DNA of 64,000 bases from Conchocele bisecta (Eukaryota > Mollusca > Bivalvia > Lucinida > Thyasiridae): NCBI GenBank assembly GCA_029237695.1, contig JAQRGA010000040.1:620001-684000 (forward strand), given 5' to 3'. How positions within the stretch are numbered: the first letter of the stretch is position 1; each line of letters begins with the position of its first letter. Of this stretch, positions 1 through 9,612 are shown one piece after another. The translations under genes were made by a program, and so were the position numbers. The notes beneath the pieces are model-generated. The model was not told the origin of the DNA, made no database searches, and worked only from the letters and a program-made list of their open reading frames with translations.

Positions 1-535
1 CTAATTGGATCGTCACCGGCGAACAAAACCACCCCTGAAGGCCGTCCAGCGAGTTTATTGACTCCAACCCCCCGTTCTTCCCCATCCACTACAAGATTTA
101 TTATTTTTTAGCGTTTCTTTTTCTATTTGTACATTCTCTAACTAAAATATCCTGCATAGCGACGATATTATCGAACCTAAAATCTAAACTTCTTTCGTGA
201 ATTGGATACAGTGTTGATGGAGTGGTATTGAGAATTGGATACAGTGTTGATGGAGTGGTATTGACAATTGGATACAGTGTTGATGGATTGGTATTGACAA
301 TTGGAAGCGGTGATTCGTTCATGATATTCAATATATTGATATTTTACAAATCAAGTTCAATTAACAATGAGACAATAGTGGAAGAACTCGCTGGGTCAGC
401 GATTTTTGTAACAAAGTTAATAACACTACCTTCGGAAAGTCTAATTGGATCGTCACCGGCGAACAAAATCACCGATGAAATATCTCCAGCGAGTTTATTG
501 ACTCCAACCCCCCGTTCTTCCCCATCCACTACAAG
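1..535. repeat. Direct duplication of a ~95 bp block, 440 bp apart
   Basis: Positions 1-95 and 441-535 are near-identical and in the same orientation; the left copy is cut by the window edge, so the repeated block may be longer. On the minus strand both copies stay open in the same frame and give nearly the same peptide, containing GVGVNKLAG and FAGDDPIR. The few differences cluster in one stretch of about 10 bases. This could be a duplicated exon of a gene running leftwards or a piece of a repeat family. I do not recognise the peptide. Confidence 0.75.
200..305. repeat. 33 bp tandem repeat, three units plus a partial one
   Basis: Units start at 200, 233 and 266, with a partial fourth at 299. 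The unit is 11 codons long, so every frame stays periodic; on the minus strand it reads as repeats of TPSTLYPI followed by a variable triplet. It lies between the two copies of the 95 bp block. I see no support for translation beyond the divisible-by-three length. Confidence 0.8.
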
Positions 536-717
536 AATTATCACGACCGCGCCCACAGGTTTATAAACATTTACCCAGTAACCGAGCAGACAGCCATTCG
601 AGGAAGGGAAGGTACCTGGAGATGTTCATGGTGTATCCCCCATATTTATTGTTGGTCGCTTTGGGAAACCGAACGGAATTTAAATTCATAGAGCCCCTCA
701 TTCAAGGGGCCCGCTTC

Positions 718-1660
718 TCAGCCCAAACTGTGATGACACGTTTTTGCGTTTTCAAAGTTTTCACCAATCCGGCAAGCCCCCCGAATATTTTCAGAGGTCT
801 CCTCAAGTGCTTTGTTCGTGGCTCTACGAACACGATTCAGTTTTTCGGAAACTTCGGTTATTTTTCCATCTAGTTCAGTAATTGCTGCTTCTCTGTTGAG
901 AGAGTCCTCTGAGCGCAACACCCTATACGCCTCTGTAAGGGCCGCCTGGTGGTCTTCTCGGGCTTTCTCAATACCCGTTCGGACTCCTTCAACCCCCAGC
1001 CTCTTCCCGAAATTCATTTATTTTTCCATCTAGTTCAATAAGTGATGCAGAGTCCTCTGCGCGCAACACCCTATAAGCCTCCACAAGTGCCGCCTGGTGG
1101 TCTACTCGGAGTCCCTCAACCCCTAACCGGGTCTCTTTTTGAAATTCTGTTATGTTTTCACCTAGTTCAGTAAGTGCTGCTTCTCTGTTGAGAGAGTCCT
1201 CTGAGCGCAACACCCTATAAGCCTCCGTAAGGGCCGCCTGGTGGTCTTCTCGGACTTTATCAATACCCGTTCGGGCCTCTTTACGAAATTCGGTTATTTT
1301 TTCACCTAGTTCAGTAAGTGCTGCTTCTCTGTTGAGAGAGTCCTCTGAGCGCAAAACCCCATACGCCTCTGTAAGGGCCGCCTCGTGGTCTTCTCGGGCT
1401 TTCTCAATACCCGTTCGGGCCTCTTTTTGAAATTCTGTTACTTTTCCTCCTAGTTCAATAATTGATGCTTGACCCTCTGAGAGCAGCACCCCATAAGCCT
1501 CCTGGTCTATCGCAATAGCCGTTCGGACTCCCTAAATTTTTACCCGGGTCTCTTCCACAACTTGTGCAGTCGCCGTCAGCACGTCGACTCTAAGCTGTGC
1601 TATACTCCTGTTAATCCCTTTTGTGGCCACCGATATAGTTTTATTGATCAGGGCCTTGGT
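718..1660 (-). pseudogene. Broken gene for a 48-residue heptad-like repeat protein
   Basis: Read on the minus strand, the stretch encodes at least four tandem copies of a ~48-residue (144 bp) unit built around REDHQAALTEAYRVLRSEDS and NREAALTELGEKITEF. It is rich in Glu, Arg, Lys, Ala and Leu with spacing that suggests long amphipathic helices or a coiled coil. Reading starts after a TAA at 1661-1663, where an acceptor-like AG is present. It then meets an in-frame TAG at 1532-1534 and shifts frame near 1000-1010, where one unit is about 5 bases shorter than its neighbours. Past the shift it stays open to 718 and ends in a non-repeat tail with TSENIRGACRIGENF. The repeats agree well at protein level, so it was probably coding until recently. 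No family is recognised. Assembly error or an unseen small intron could explain one break, hardly both. Confidence 0.6.
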
Positions 1661-2888
1661 TTACTTCTAACGACTAAAATGCTATTAATTGAAAAATTAT
1701 GATTGTCTGTAAATTTCACATTAACTCTGTTTTCTTGTAAACAATTATTGGATTTACATTTCTTGAGCCTATGCTCATCAATTGAAATCTTCAGACGATC
1801 CTAAGTTTGCAACGAAAATCTTAGTCGTACGAAGTTTAGTGAAATTGGCCCCTGGTCTGGCCCTAACATACGTCTTAAGCATATTTGTATGTGACAGTTG
1901 AATATGGTTATACCCTTTATGTGAGTTACGATTATTCGTAATTCTATTACTTTTAGGGGAAAGGGCCAAGTGATTTTAGTGTGGTATGGACCTGACACCA
2001 GGACAGGTTATTTTAATATATATATTTGTATTCGATATAAATATTCCGTTTTGATTTTGTGATTTTCCCCAAATGCAGCAAGTCAGATATGGGATCGAAC
2101 CCGTTGGTCCGGCCTTAATGACCTTATAGTCTTTGGGCCACCAATAACCCCCCCTCCCCCCCCCCCCCCTGTGGTACATAACGCCACTATGATTTTCAAA
2201 TTCAGTAGTCAATTGTCTGTCATTCCAGAAGGTCTGCCATTAAAAAGCCGCTGGATGAACAAATGGCGGCCATTTTCCAAGATGGCCGTGAAAAACAATT
2301 GTTTAGGTTTACAGCACTAGCTTTATCGCCTGTTAACCGGTATTAGAACCGATTTAAATTGTCTAAATCGTTCTTATCTACTCCCTAATGGAATATAAAA
2401 CAGTGTGTGATACATTCAAAATGAATTTCTTTTACCAAATGGCCGCCATTTTCAAAGTGGCCGCCAAAAAGTGTGTGTTTTGCGAAAAGTTTTACACATT
2501 TTACACCGCAAATTAATGCCATGCGATGGATATCAATATACATGACAATTGCGTAATATAATGTGTGTTTTACGCAGGGGTAGGTTTTCCATATTTGGCC
2601 CATGGCCTAATATCATGACATATGCGACCTATGGATGTCTTGACTTACACATGTATTGACATGCAGTCTGTTCTGGATCTAAGATATTCAATAGAAATGA
2701 CACTTCATAATATAGATTGAATAGCGAACAGCATGTGCCATTATCATACTGTCACATCTGGCGTTACGCTGGTCTCAAATGTATTTCGGTACATTTTGTC
2801 AGTCAACGTCACAAATTAGCTGCCAGGTGCAGACTGAAGTCTGTTTGTAGAAAGATCTGCCAGCTTCCATTCGCCAATAAAGCAACAC
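1661..2888. other. No gene seen; repeat debris and a C homopolymer
   Basis: No convincing coding segment. 1745-1858 is a diverged half copy of the hairpin element found at 30815 and 31580: it ends in GTACGAAGTTTAGTGAAA before GGCCCC. About 2147-2169 is an almost pure C run. A mirror copy of that tract with its flank TATGTACCACAGG lies near 5890-5910 on the other strand, so both seem to belong to one dispersed repeat. Motifs of the ATGGCGGCCATTTT type occur at about 2263 and 2437. Confidence 0.5.
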
Positions 2889-4441
2889 AAACTCAAGACA
2901 TTTGCAACGCTTGAAAAATCGGTGACACTTACGAGTCCACAGCGAAATTCAAAGGAACTAGTAGCAGAACGGAATGTATTTGGACAGCTCGTTTCCATTG
3001 CATTCTCAGGAACAACATTAACATGGCTAAGGTCTTCAGTTACCCGTTAGGTCCAGTTCAATGGTCGCTTGCAACAGCTGATGGATCACCGGCAAGGACT
3101 GACAAAGCGAAATTGATGCACCAACTGGAAGGGCAGACGCATATAGTTGACAGGCCTCCGCTAAAACAGGTGAGCTACATCATTGACACGGAAATGCAAT
3201 ACTACATATGCAAATTGCTTTGCCCAACACATTTCCAGATCTGGCGGAGAGTCTATATCACCAAATGCCGAAAGCAGAATGCGTGTATTTTGTAACAGAC
3301 ACGTACCATCCTCTGTCAATTAAAACCAATGAACGACAACGAAGAGGTACCAGAAATACCTACTTCAGCAAGGAACCGCTGACAAAGGTTCCACGTGACT
3401 GGAAGCAGTTCCTCTCGAACGATGTGAACAAGACACAATTGTGCAAACTCCTACTTAATGAATGGATGCAAGTTAATACACACACAATGTGAAGGGAAGA
3501 ACAATTGTGTTTGTGTGTGAAACCAAATGGGTCAAATTACTAGTATGGATGGCATATCAACACACACTGACGAAATAGAAGAACTGAATTCGTCACAAGA
3601 GTAAGCAGACACACGGCTGGTGTTGCATTGTTTGCACCATGCATCGCATTTATCGGAGGACAATACAATTGTTGTCAGATCTTCAAATACCGACGTGTTT
3701 GTACTGTTTCTCAGGTTTACACAGCAGGTGAAACAGCGTGTGCTGTTTGACACCGGTGTCGGCAACAAACAACGACTGCTTGACATACACGGTATCATTG
3801 CTGAGGTTGGTACGCATCTGTGTTTGGCATTGCCAGCACTTCATGCATTCACCGACTGTGACAGCACGAGTGCTTTCGTTCGTCGTGGAAAGGTGACACC
3901 GCTAAAACTACTTCAGAGACACCCAGAATTCACTGACACATTCATGCAGTTGGGTTTGTCCCCTTCTGTAGAACCACAACTCTTCGAAGACCTTGAACAC
4001 TTTGTGTGTCTGATGTACTGGAATACTAGTACTAGTATTACAGACATAAACAAACTGCGCATGGAGCTAGTCCTGCAAAGGTTCAGTCCCAAGTCAGGAG
4101 AGCTGCTGTCAAGTTACAATGGCGCTGATCTTAGCATTCTGCCACCATGCAGGTCATCGTTGAGAATGTATATAATGAGAGCTAATCACCAAACCCTCAT
4201 TTGGTGCAGCGCTGACCAATCGAATGCATGCATACCGCCACCAAATGGCCGTGGGTGGGAGGTCATAAACGGAACACTGGAGTGCAAATGGACAGAGGGG
4301 GATTACCTGCCAACTGAAATGTTAGATCTACTAGTAGAAGAAGAGGAAGAAGTGGATACGTTGGATGTTGATGAAACAAATGCCCATGAGCCTGACAGCT
4401 TACTAGATAGCATGTTTGATGCGGATGAAGCATATGACTAG
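2889..4441 (+). pseudogene. Decayed PIN/FEN1(XPG)-like nuclease gene, probably from an Academ-type transposon
   Basis: Consecutive segments in shifting frames match one large repetitive protein family of invertebrates. In order: KELVAERNVFGQL (about 2955-2993); after a shift, SYPLGPVQWSLATADGSP (from 3038); IID at about 3178, a likely first metal-binding Asp; after a shift near 3215, VTDTYHPLSIKTNERQRRG and KVPRDWKQFLSND; after a shift near 3492, a final long frame to 4441. That frame holds ADTR, SSNTDVFVL and LPALHAFTDCDSTSAF, then an acidic C terminus. From family knowledge, acidic residues in these blocks form the nuclease site. The codon expected to be Glu just before ADTR is a TAA stop at 3602-3604. 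With several frameshifts this copy cannot work. The N-terminal part of the family is not seen upstream. The related copy at 49253-51995 is diverged, so the two come from different element families. Confidence 0.65.
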
Positions 4442-4529
4442 GTTGCCTCTCTTAAGCCGGATTCACTAGATATGTGTCTACGATTTGTACAGCATGTTAG
4501 GATAATACCTGAGCGCTGTTGATGTCAGA

Positions 4530-5210
4530 AAATATCGAAGAGTTTCGTACCTGATGCCGTGGATATCGACTCCGCCACAGGTGCGATGCTTCCGAACCTG
4601 ATTGAAAATGAATTACTTTGTTGTAACCAACCATACGTGAATCAAGAACAACGAATGCACCGGACACATTATGTAACTGTATGTATGTCTATATATGCTG
4701 ATATGAATATGCTGATATGAATGATATTGTGTACAATATTTTATTTCATCTGTTATTGTAAATATCGAAATATGTCTTACCTGGTATCGAGGCTTTCAAT
4801 CCTGAGTGAAAATTAATTACCTTGTTGTATAATCATGCACAAATCAAGAACAATGAAAGGCCTGGAACACATTATGTAAATGTATGTATGTATGTCTATA
4901 TATATGTGATGCTATGTATATGTAAATGATTTCATGAACCATATTTGATGTGACGATGCAAATAATGAACAGTTTCTTACCTGATGTTGTGGGGTTTGTC
5001 CCCGCCACAGGCGCGATGCTTCAAACCTTGATTGAAAATTAATTACCTTGTTGTATAAGCATACGCAAATCAGTCTACGCATGTCTATAACTGTTGTTGT
5101 CCATTATATCGATGCTCACATTTAACATGTTCTATTTCACAATATAGCATTGACCTTGTTGTAAATATCGAATCATTTCTTGCCCGATAATGTGGGGACA
5201 TTCTCTTTTT
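4530..5210. repeat. Degenerate tandem repeat, four units of about 200-230 bp
   Basis: Four related blocks begin around 4551, 4780, 4980 and 5182 with variants of ACCTGATGTTGTGG. They continue through a GATGCTT..TTGATTGAAAATTAATTACCTTG stretch and a TGTATGTATGTCTATA stretch. The units follow the transposon pseudogene directly, so they may be its 3' untranslated or terminal region. That link is inference. Confidence 0.6.
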
Positions 5211-6850
5211 TCTTCACACTTGCTGCTATACATACTTCACTCCATGCACTTTCATCATGACAACTCACGATATTTCTGTGTATGCAATGACGCCAGTGTC
5301 ATGTTGAAGTAGTTGACTATTCATATGTACCAGTTAAAAGTAAATGTAAGTGGAGACAGCTAATGAAACTCAATATGTGTAAAATGTACATTGTAGATTT
5401 AGTGGGTGGGGTAACGGTTTCAAATTCAGTTGTGGTTAACTTAGTATCATGTGCAGTAAGCATAAGAAAAACAGGAACTATAGTTTGCACATGTTTCATG
5501 AGCACATGCATGTATATTTTCCATAGTTACAATTTATAAATACCGTATGGGAAGAGATGTGTTGCAATACATGTGCTACCATTGAAATGGAGTGGGTGGG
5601 GTAATTAAATATGCAAACTATTTGCTTAAAAGGACCAGACGGTCCTAAATTCTGCTTAAATGCATAAATTATAAACATCTCTCAAAACCTGCAAAACAAC
5701 AGCAGTTTCCGTGTTTAACAATATAATTTTGTCACATTTTAACAAAAAGCGTTATTTTTTTAATATGGCAAAAGGTTGCTGGGTGGTATACTTCAAAATG
5801 GTGCCATACATTCATCCAGCGGGTTACAGAGCGCAGACAAGTTGCATTAAACTCGTAATTGATTATAGTTATCAGAAAAATATGTCTGCTTATGTACCAC
5901 AGGGGGGGGGGGTCCATATTTGGCCCATGGCCTATTATCTGTTGATAGGCCGTTAAACAGCAATAAATAAAATAAATGGTTTGTTGTGGCAATATTTTGT
6001 TGTTTCATATTCTGATTCAAGGGTAGAAATAGTAACATGAATACTAATCCTATTACTTGTGTGGGGTGGTGTGGTGAAGATTTGGCACCAGATGAGCTTA
6101 TTCTAATTTCAGGGCTGAATACGGTATATATTTTGTATGTAAATATTCAGTTCTGATAGTTGGGGTTTCCCCCATCCGTACTGGTGAACTATAATTTTGT
6201 AGGTGATTCAGCCCTGCTAGCCGGGTCTAAAATGACCTTAGCTGATGACTGGTCATTAAACTCTATTAAATACTTTTTGAGCGGTTCATTTCTTCACATA
6301 CGTTTGTATTTCCTCATTCATTATTCCCTGGAAGTATTGACTGTCCATATTCAGTAATGGCCATCTCATTTGCATATAGCAACATGCTTCTCTGCATGTG
6401 TGCAATAATCTGCATGTCTGTATCCATACACACATACGTGTGGCAAAACGTGCTGCTCTGGTATCCTACGGCACCCACCCCTCGGGAATGACTGGTTTGA
6501 TTTGTACTACTAACAGGTTTCTTTTCATACTGATCTGCATGTTAAGCCAGTTGAGCCACGATATGAAAACTTCTGTAATGTTTGACTCGTCTAGAGCCTT
6601 ATCGACTTGTACATCGACACATCCGGACAGTAATCAACACTGTTTACCCCACACATTATACATGTGTCTTTGATCTAGTGGCAGACACCGGAGACCCTGA
6701 TCAGACTGACGATGTACCGGCTGTTCTGTCTTTACACTGGCCATGCATACAATAAGGCCAGATCGAAATCGTGGTTGATATACACATCTCTACATGTACT
6801 TCCCTCACTCATGTACATCCCAACCAGCATGCTCTTGTATTCTCGAGTAG
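5211..6850. other. No gene seen; upstream of first visible Ig exon
   Basis: No supported coding region. A G run of about 10 bases at 5903-5912 is followed by CATATTTGGCCCATGGCCTA, which recurs at about 2588-2607, so a dispersed repeat is present. The end of the interval (to 6850) has an acceptor-like sequence ending TCTCGAGTAG and is read as the intron before the Ig exon. No promoter or first exon of the Ig gene is recognisable here. Confidence 0.5.
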
Positions 6851-7143
6851 TCCATCCCACCGTCGAGGTCACCATATTTTCACCTGGGCCGGTGACAGAA
6901 GGCACGGGGACTGCGTCGCGTTTCAGTGCTCCGTCTACAGTAAACCCGCGGGGAACATAACGTGGGACCACAATGGCCAGGCATTACACATAGAACAGCT
7001 ATCGCCTCCATCTGGGTATAACCGCTACACCAGGACCCGCACAATAACCTCCGTTAGGCGGGAGGACGCCGGGGTCTACAAGTGTGTCGCCACAAACACG
7101 ATAGCGCCACCTGGTGATGAGTCGATCACGGTGACTGTCCTTT
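6851..7143 (+). CDS. Immunoglobulin-domain exon with one base missing
   Basis: The exon starts after ...GAGTAG and ends before GTGAGT, both borders in phase 1 as usual for Ig-domain exons. It encodes an I-set-like Ig fold: first Cys in AFQCSVYSKP, the core Trp in NITWDHNGQ, and the DxGxYxC signature as EDAGVYKCVATN. A 1-1 exon must be a multiple of three, but this one is 293 bases. The start reads VEVTIFSPGPVTEGTG in one frame and DCVAFQC onwards in another, with the break in a CACGGGG run near 6903-6907. Restoring one base would give 98 codons. Either a single-base deletion inactivates the exon or there is a sequencing error in the G run. The exon would be part of a secreted or surface cell-adhesion protein, together with the exons at 8908 and 21857. 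Confidence 0.7.
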
Positions 7144-7475
7144 GTGAGTATTCTGAGTATTCAATCCAGGTAGCAGCTGCGTGCAATGGTGGACTGTGAA
7201 TGGCTGGTGAAATTATTTTCCAATTTGTGCCATCAATATTCCCTTCAAAAGCTTTAAAGGAGCTGCTTGACAAGTCAAGCCACATACAGGTTAGGAATAT
7301 GCAAATTGACAAAGTATGTCAAATAAACAATTAGTATTTCAATCCATTGTTGTAACAGAACAAAAACCTGTCGAAAATGTTTTGAATTTTGAAAGTGAAA
7401 GTAGAATCTCTGTTGAATGTTATGGGAATCCATGTCTAACAATACGCTGTCAGGGGATCGCCACATGCGCATCGG

Positions 7476-8455
7476 TGTGATGTCATGTACTGCAACAAGA
7501 CACCATCATACAGTACTGAGGCACATGTGCAAGACTCGGACCTAGGACCCAATACTTGGCTCATTTTGAAAACGTCACCCCACCCACCCATTTACATACA
7601 CTATACCTTACAGCCTTTTCCAAGATAGACAAGAGTTTGGGAAAATGCCATAGACAGGTTTAATTTTGGGCTGGCTGAAACACAGCAAGTTTAATTTTTT
7701 TCTGCTGATTTTTTCTCTGGATTTATGCATTAGGCCCCCATATATATATATTCACTTTAAACATCTGTGTTTTAGCTACCAATGTCACAGAGGAATTTCT
7801 CTGTCCGAAAGGATCTCACACAACCCGCTTCACGAATCGCCACCTGATTAGTTGAACAAATATAGAAGTATTTATGATACTCCAGTTCGGGTTTTCCCGA
7901 GACGTCATTATTGATAATTCTGCGAATATAACAAAGGAATCCGAAAGAAAAGGTCATGTAAGGCTATGTCGAAAAGTTGGGACGCAAATCAAAATAAAAG
8001 GACGTTTTAGATAATTCAAGGTTAGTGTATGATACTTATTAGTCACAAATTGTAACATTTGAGTTACTGATGTTTATTGAAGTGATCCACGTCAATATCT
8101 TGAAACTGTAATGGGATTTTGGCCCGATTTAACACGTAATTTATGCTTTCGCAGCCCACACAAATGTGTGACATTTATTCTGGCATACACTTAGGCCTTG
8201 TCTGTGGTAGCTAATTTGCCAGAGACATAAGTCAGAAGAAAAATCGAAATGTGTGGTGTTTGAGCGAGCCCGAAAATACGGCATTTTTGTGAAGCTGTTT
8301 CTTTCCTTGGAAAAGGGTGTAAGGTATAGTGTATGCAAATCGGTGGGTCAGGTGACGTTTTCCAAATGAGCCAAGTATTGTGTCCTAGGTCCGAGTCTTC
8401 CACCTGTGTACTGTGGCATGATGTGCCAGTGTCGGAGCCGCAGCTACCGTCATGC
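7476..8455. repeat. Diverged inverted repeat pair (arms ~270 bp)
   Basis: 7480-7760 and 8180-8450 are reverse complements with roughly one difference in five by eye. The best segment is ACACTATACCTTACA with its flanks near 7600, matching the complement near 8320. The arms are separated by about 420 bp with nothing recognisable. This is either a foldback-type element or two opposite insertions of one family, in the intron between the first two Ig exons. Confidence 0.65.
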
Positions 8456-8907
8456 AAGTTGTGATATCACATTTCATGATGTCCTTGTTTTACACTTAGA
8501 TATGTCTGTATATGTATATATACATGACTATTTCTGAGAATCCCAAGTGTTTCTATGCTACTGTATGCTTTATATATATATCGTCTATGGTACGCTAATA
8601 ATGTATTACTTTTGTTTCCTAATTGATAAAAGCCCCACAAATCGTCAAAGTTTTCCTTTAATATGGAAATTACAAATTAATAGATTTATAAAAAAGTATT
8701 TTGACATTAGTTGAGAGTCCTGTTTATTCACATTTGTTGAAAACAAACAACTAATTGTAATGTTAGTGCAGAACCATTTACAGCATGTAATATAACACAC
8801 AATAATAAGCCACATACTACAATCAGAATATCTTATTTAATTAAACGGTAATGCCAACAAATACTATAGGCATGAATTCATTAAATAGTTGGCATGTGAT
8901 GCTTCAG

Positions 8908-9216
8908 CTGCTACCATATCCACCACACTGACCGGTAACAGAGATATCGTAGCTGATCACCAGAACCAGCTGCCCTTGACGTGCGCGGTCGGGAACTCCA
9001 ACCCGGTATCGAACACCACCTGGACTAGGATGGTTAGCGTGGACATCAGCAATACCGTCACAAGGCCGGATGTGGTCGGGGATTACGGTGGCCAAACGAG
9101 TTCCCAGGACCTGGTGTTGATGCCCACACGAGACAACGACGGCGACACCATCACGTGTACCGCCGACAACGGCGTCGGATCGCCGGCAACCAATGTTACC
9201 ACTCTCAACCTGAAAT
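8908..9216 (+). CDS. Immunoglobulin-domain exon, intact
   Basis: Acceptor ATGCTTCAG precedes the exon and donor GTGTGT follows it; both junctions are phase 1 and the 309 bases equal 103 codons. Ig features in order: Cys in LPLTCAVGNSNP, Trp in NTTWTRM, and the second Cys in GDTITCTADNGVGSPAT, followed by the last strand VTTLNLK. The exon is GC-richer than its flanks, as coding DNA is here. It continues the gene seen at 6851-7143. Tandem Ig exons of this type occur in nephrin-, hemicentin- and kirre-like adhesion proteins, but three exons cannot tell which. Confidence 0.8.
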
Positions 9217-9612
9217 GTGTGTACCATTGTCTAGTATACTCTACACTCTGTGCTTAACGTTACTTGTCGGCTAACGACTCCACCACTCTCAACTTGACAT
9301 GTGTGCAATATAAACCACACATGCAATGTATATGTTTCTGGCTACTATTAAGGGTCTCTTCTCTCTGTCTTGTGACTTTACATGTTCACTAATATAACGG
9401 TCTGTGCGCAATGTTATTCTCCATAATATGTGCTTCATCAGTCCTCTGTGGCTGGACGGAACACCCTAGTCAGTAATATAACATGACCAAGAAAAGTCCC
9501 GATCAACCAGTGATTCAGTTACCATCTTCAACCCGCAGGATAATCCCAATCATCGTGTGGGTTTCCATTATTTCACAAACCTATAAATCTACTTTAATTT
9601 ATTGATTCTTAA
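9217..9612 (+). other. Intron start with a fragment of an Ig exon end
   Basis: 9272-9307 repeats the last ~35 bases of the preceding exon and its donor: CCACCACTCTCAACTTGAC corresponds to TTACCACTCTCAACCTGAA, each followed by a TGTGTG donor context. Only this 3' tip is present, so it is a short duplicated exon remnant and not a functional exon. The rest of the interval shows nothing recognisable until the satellite starts. Confidence 0.55.
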
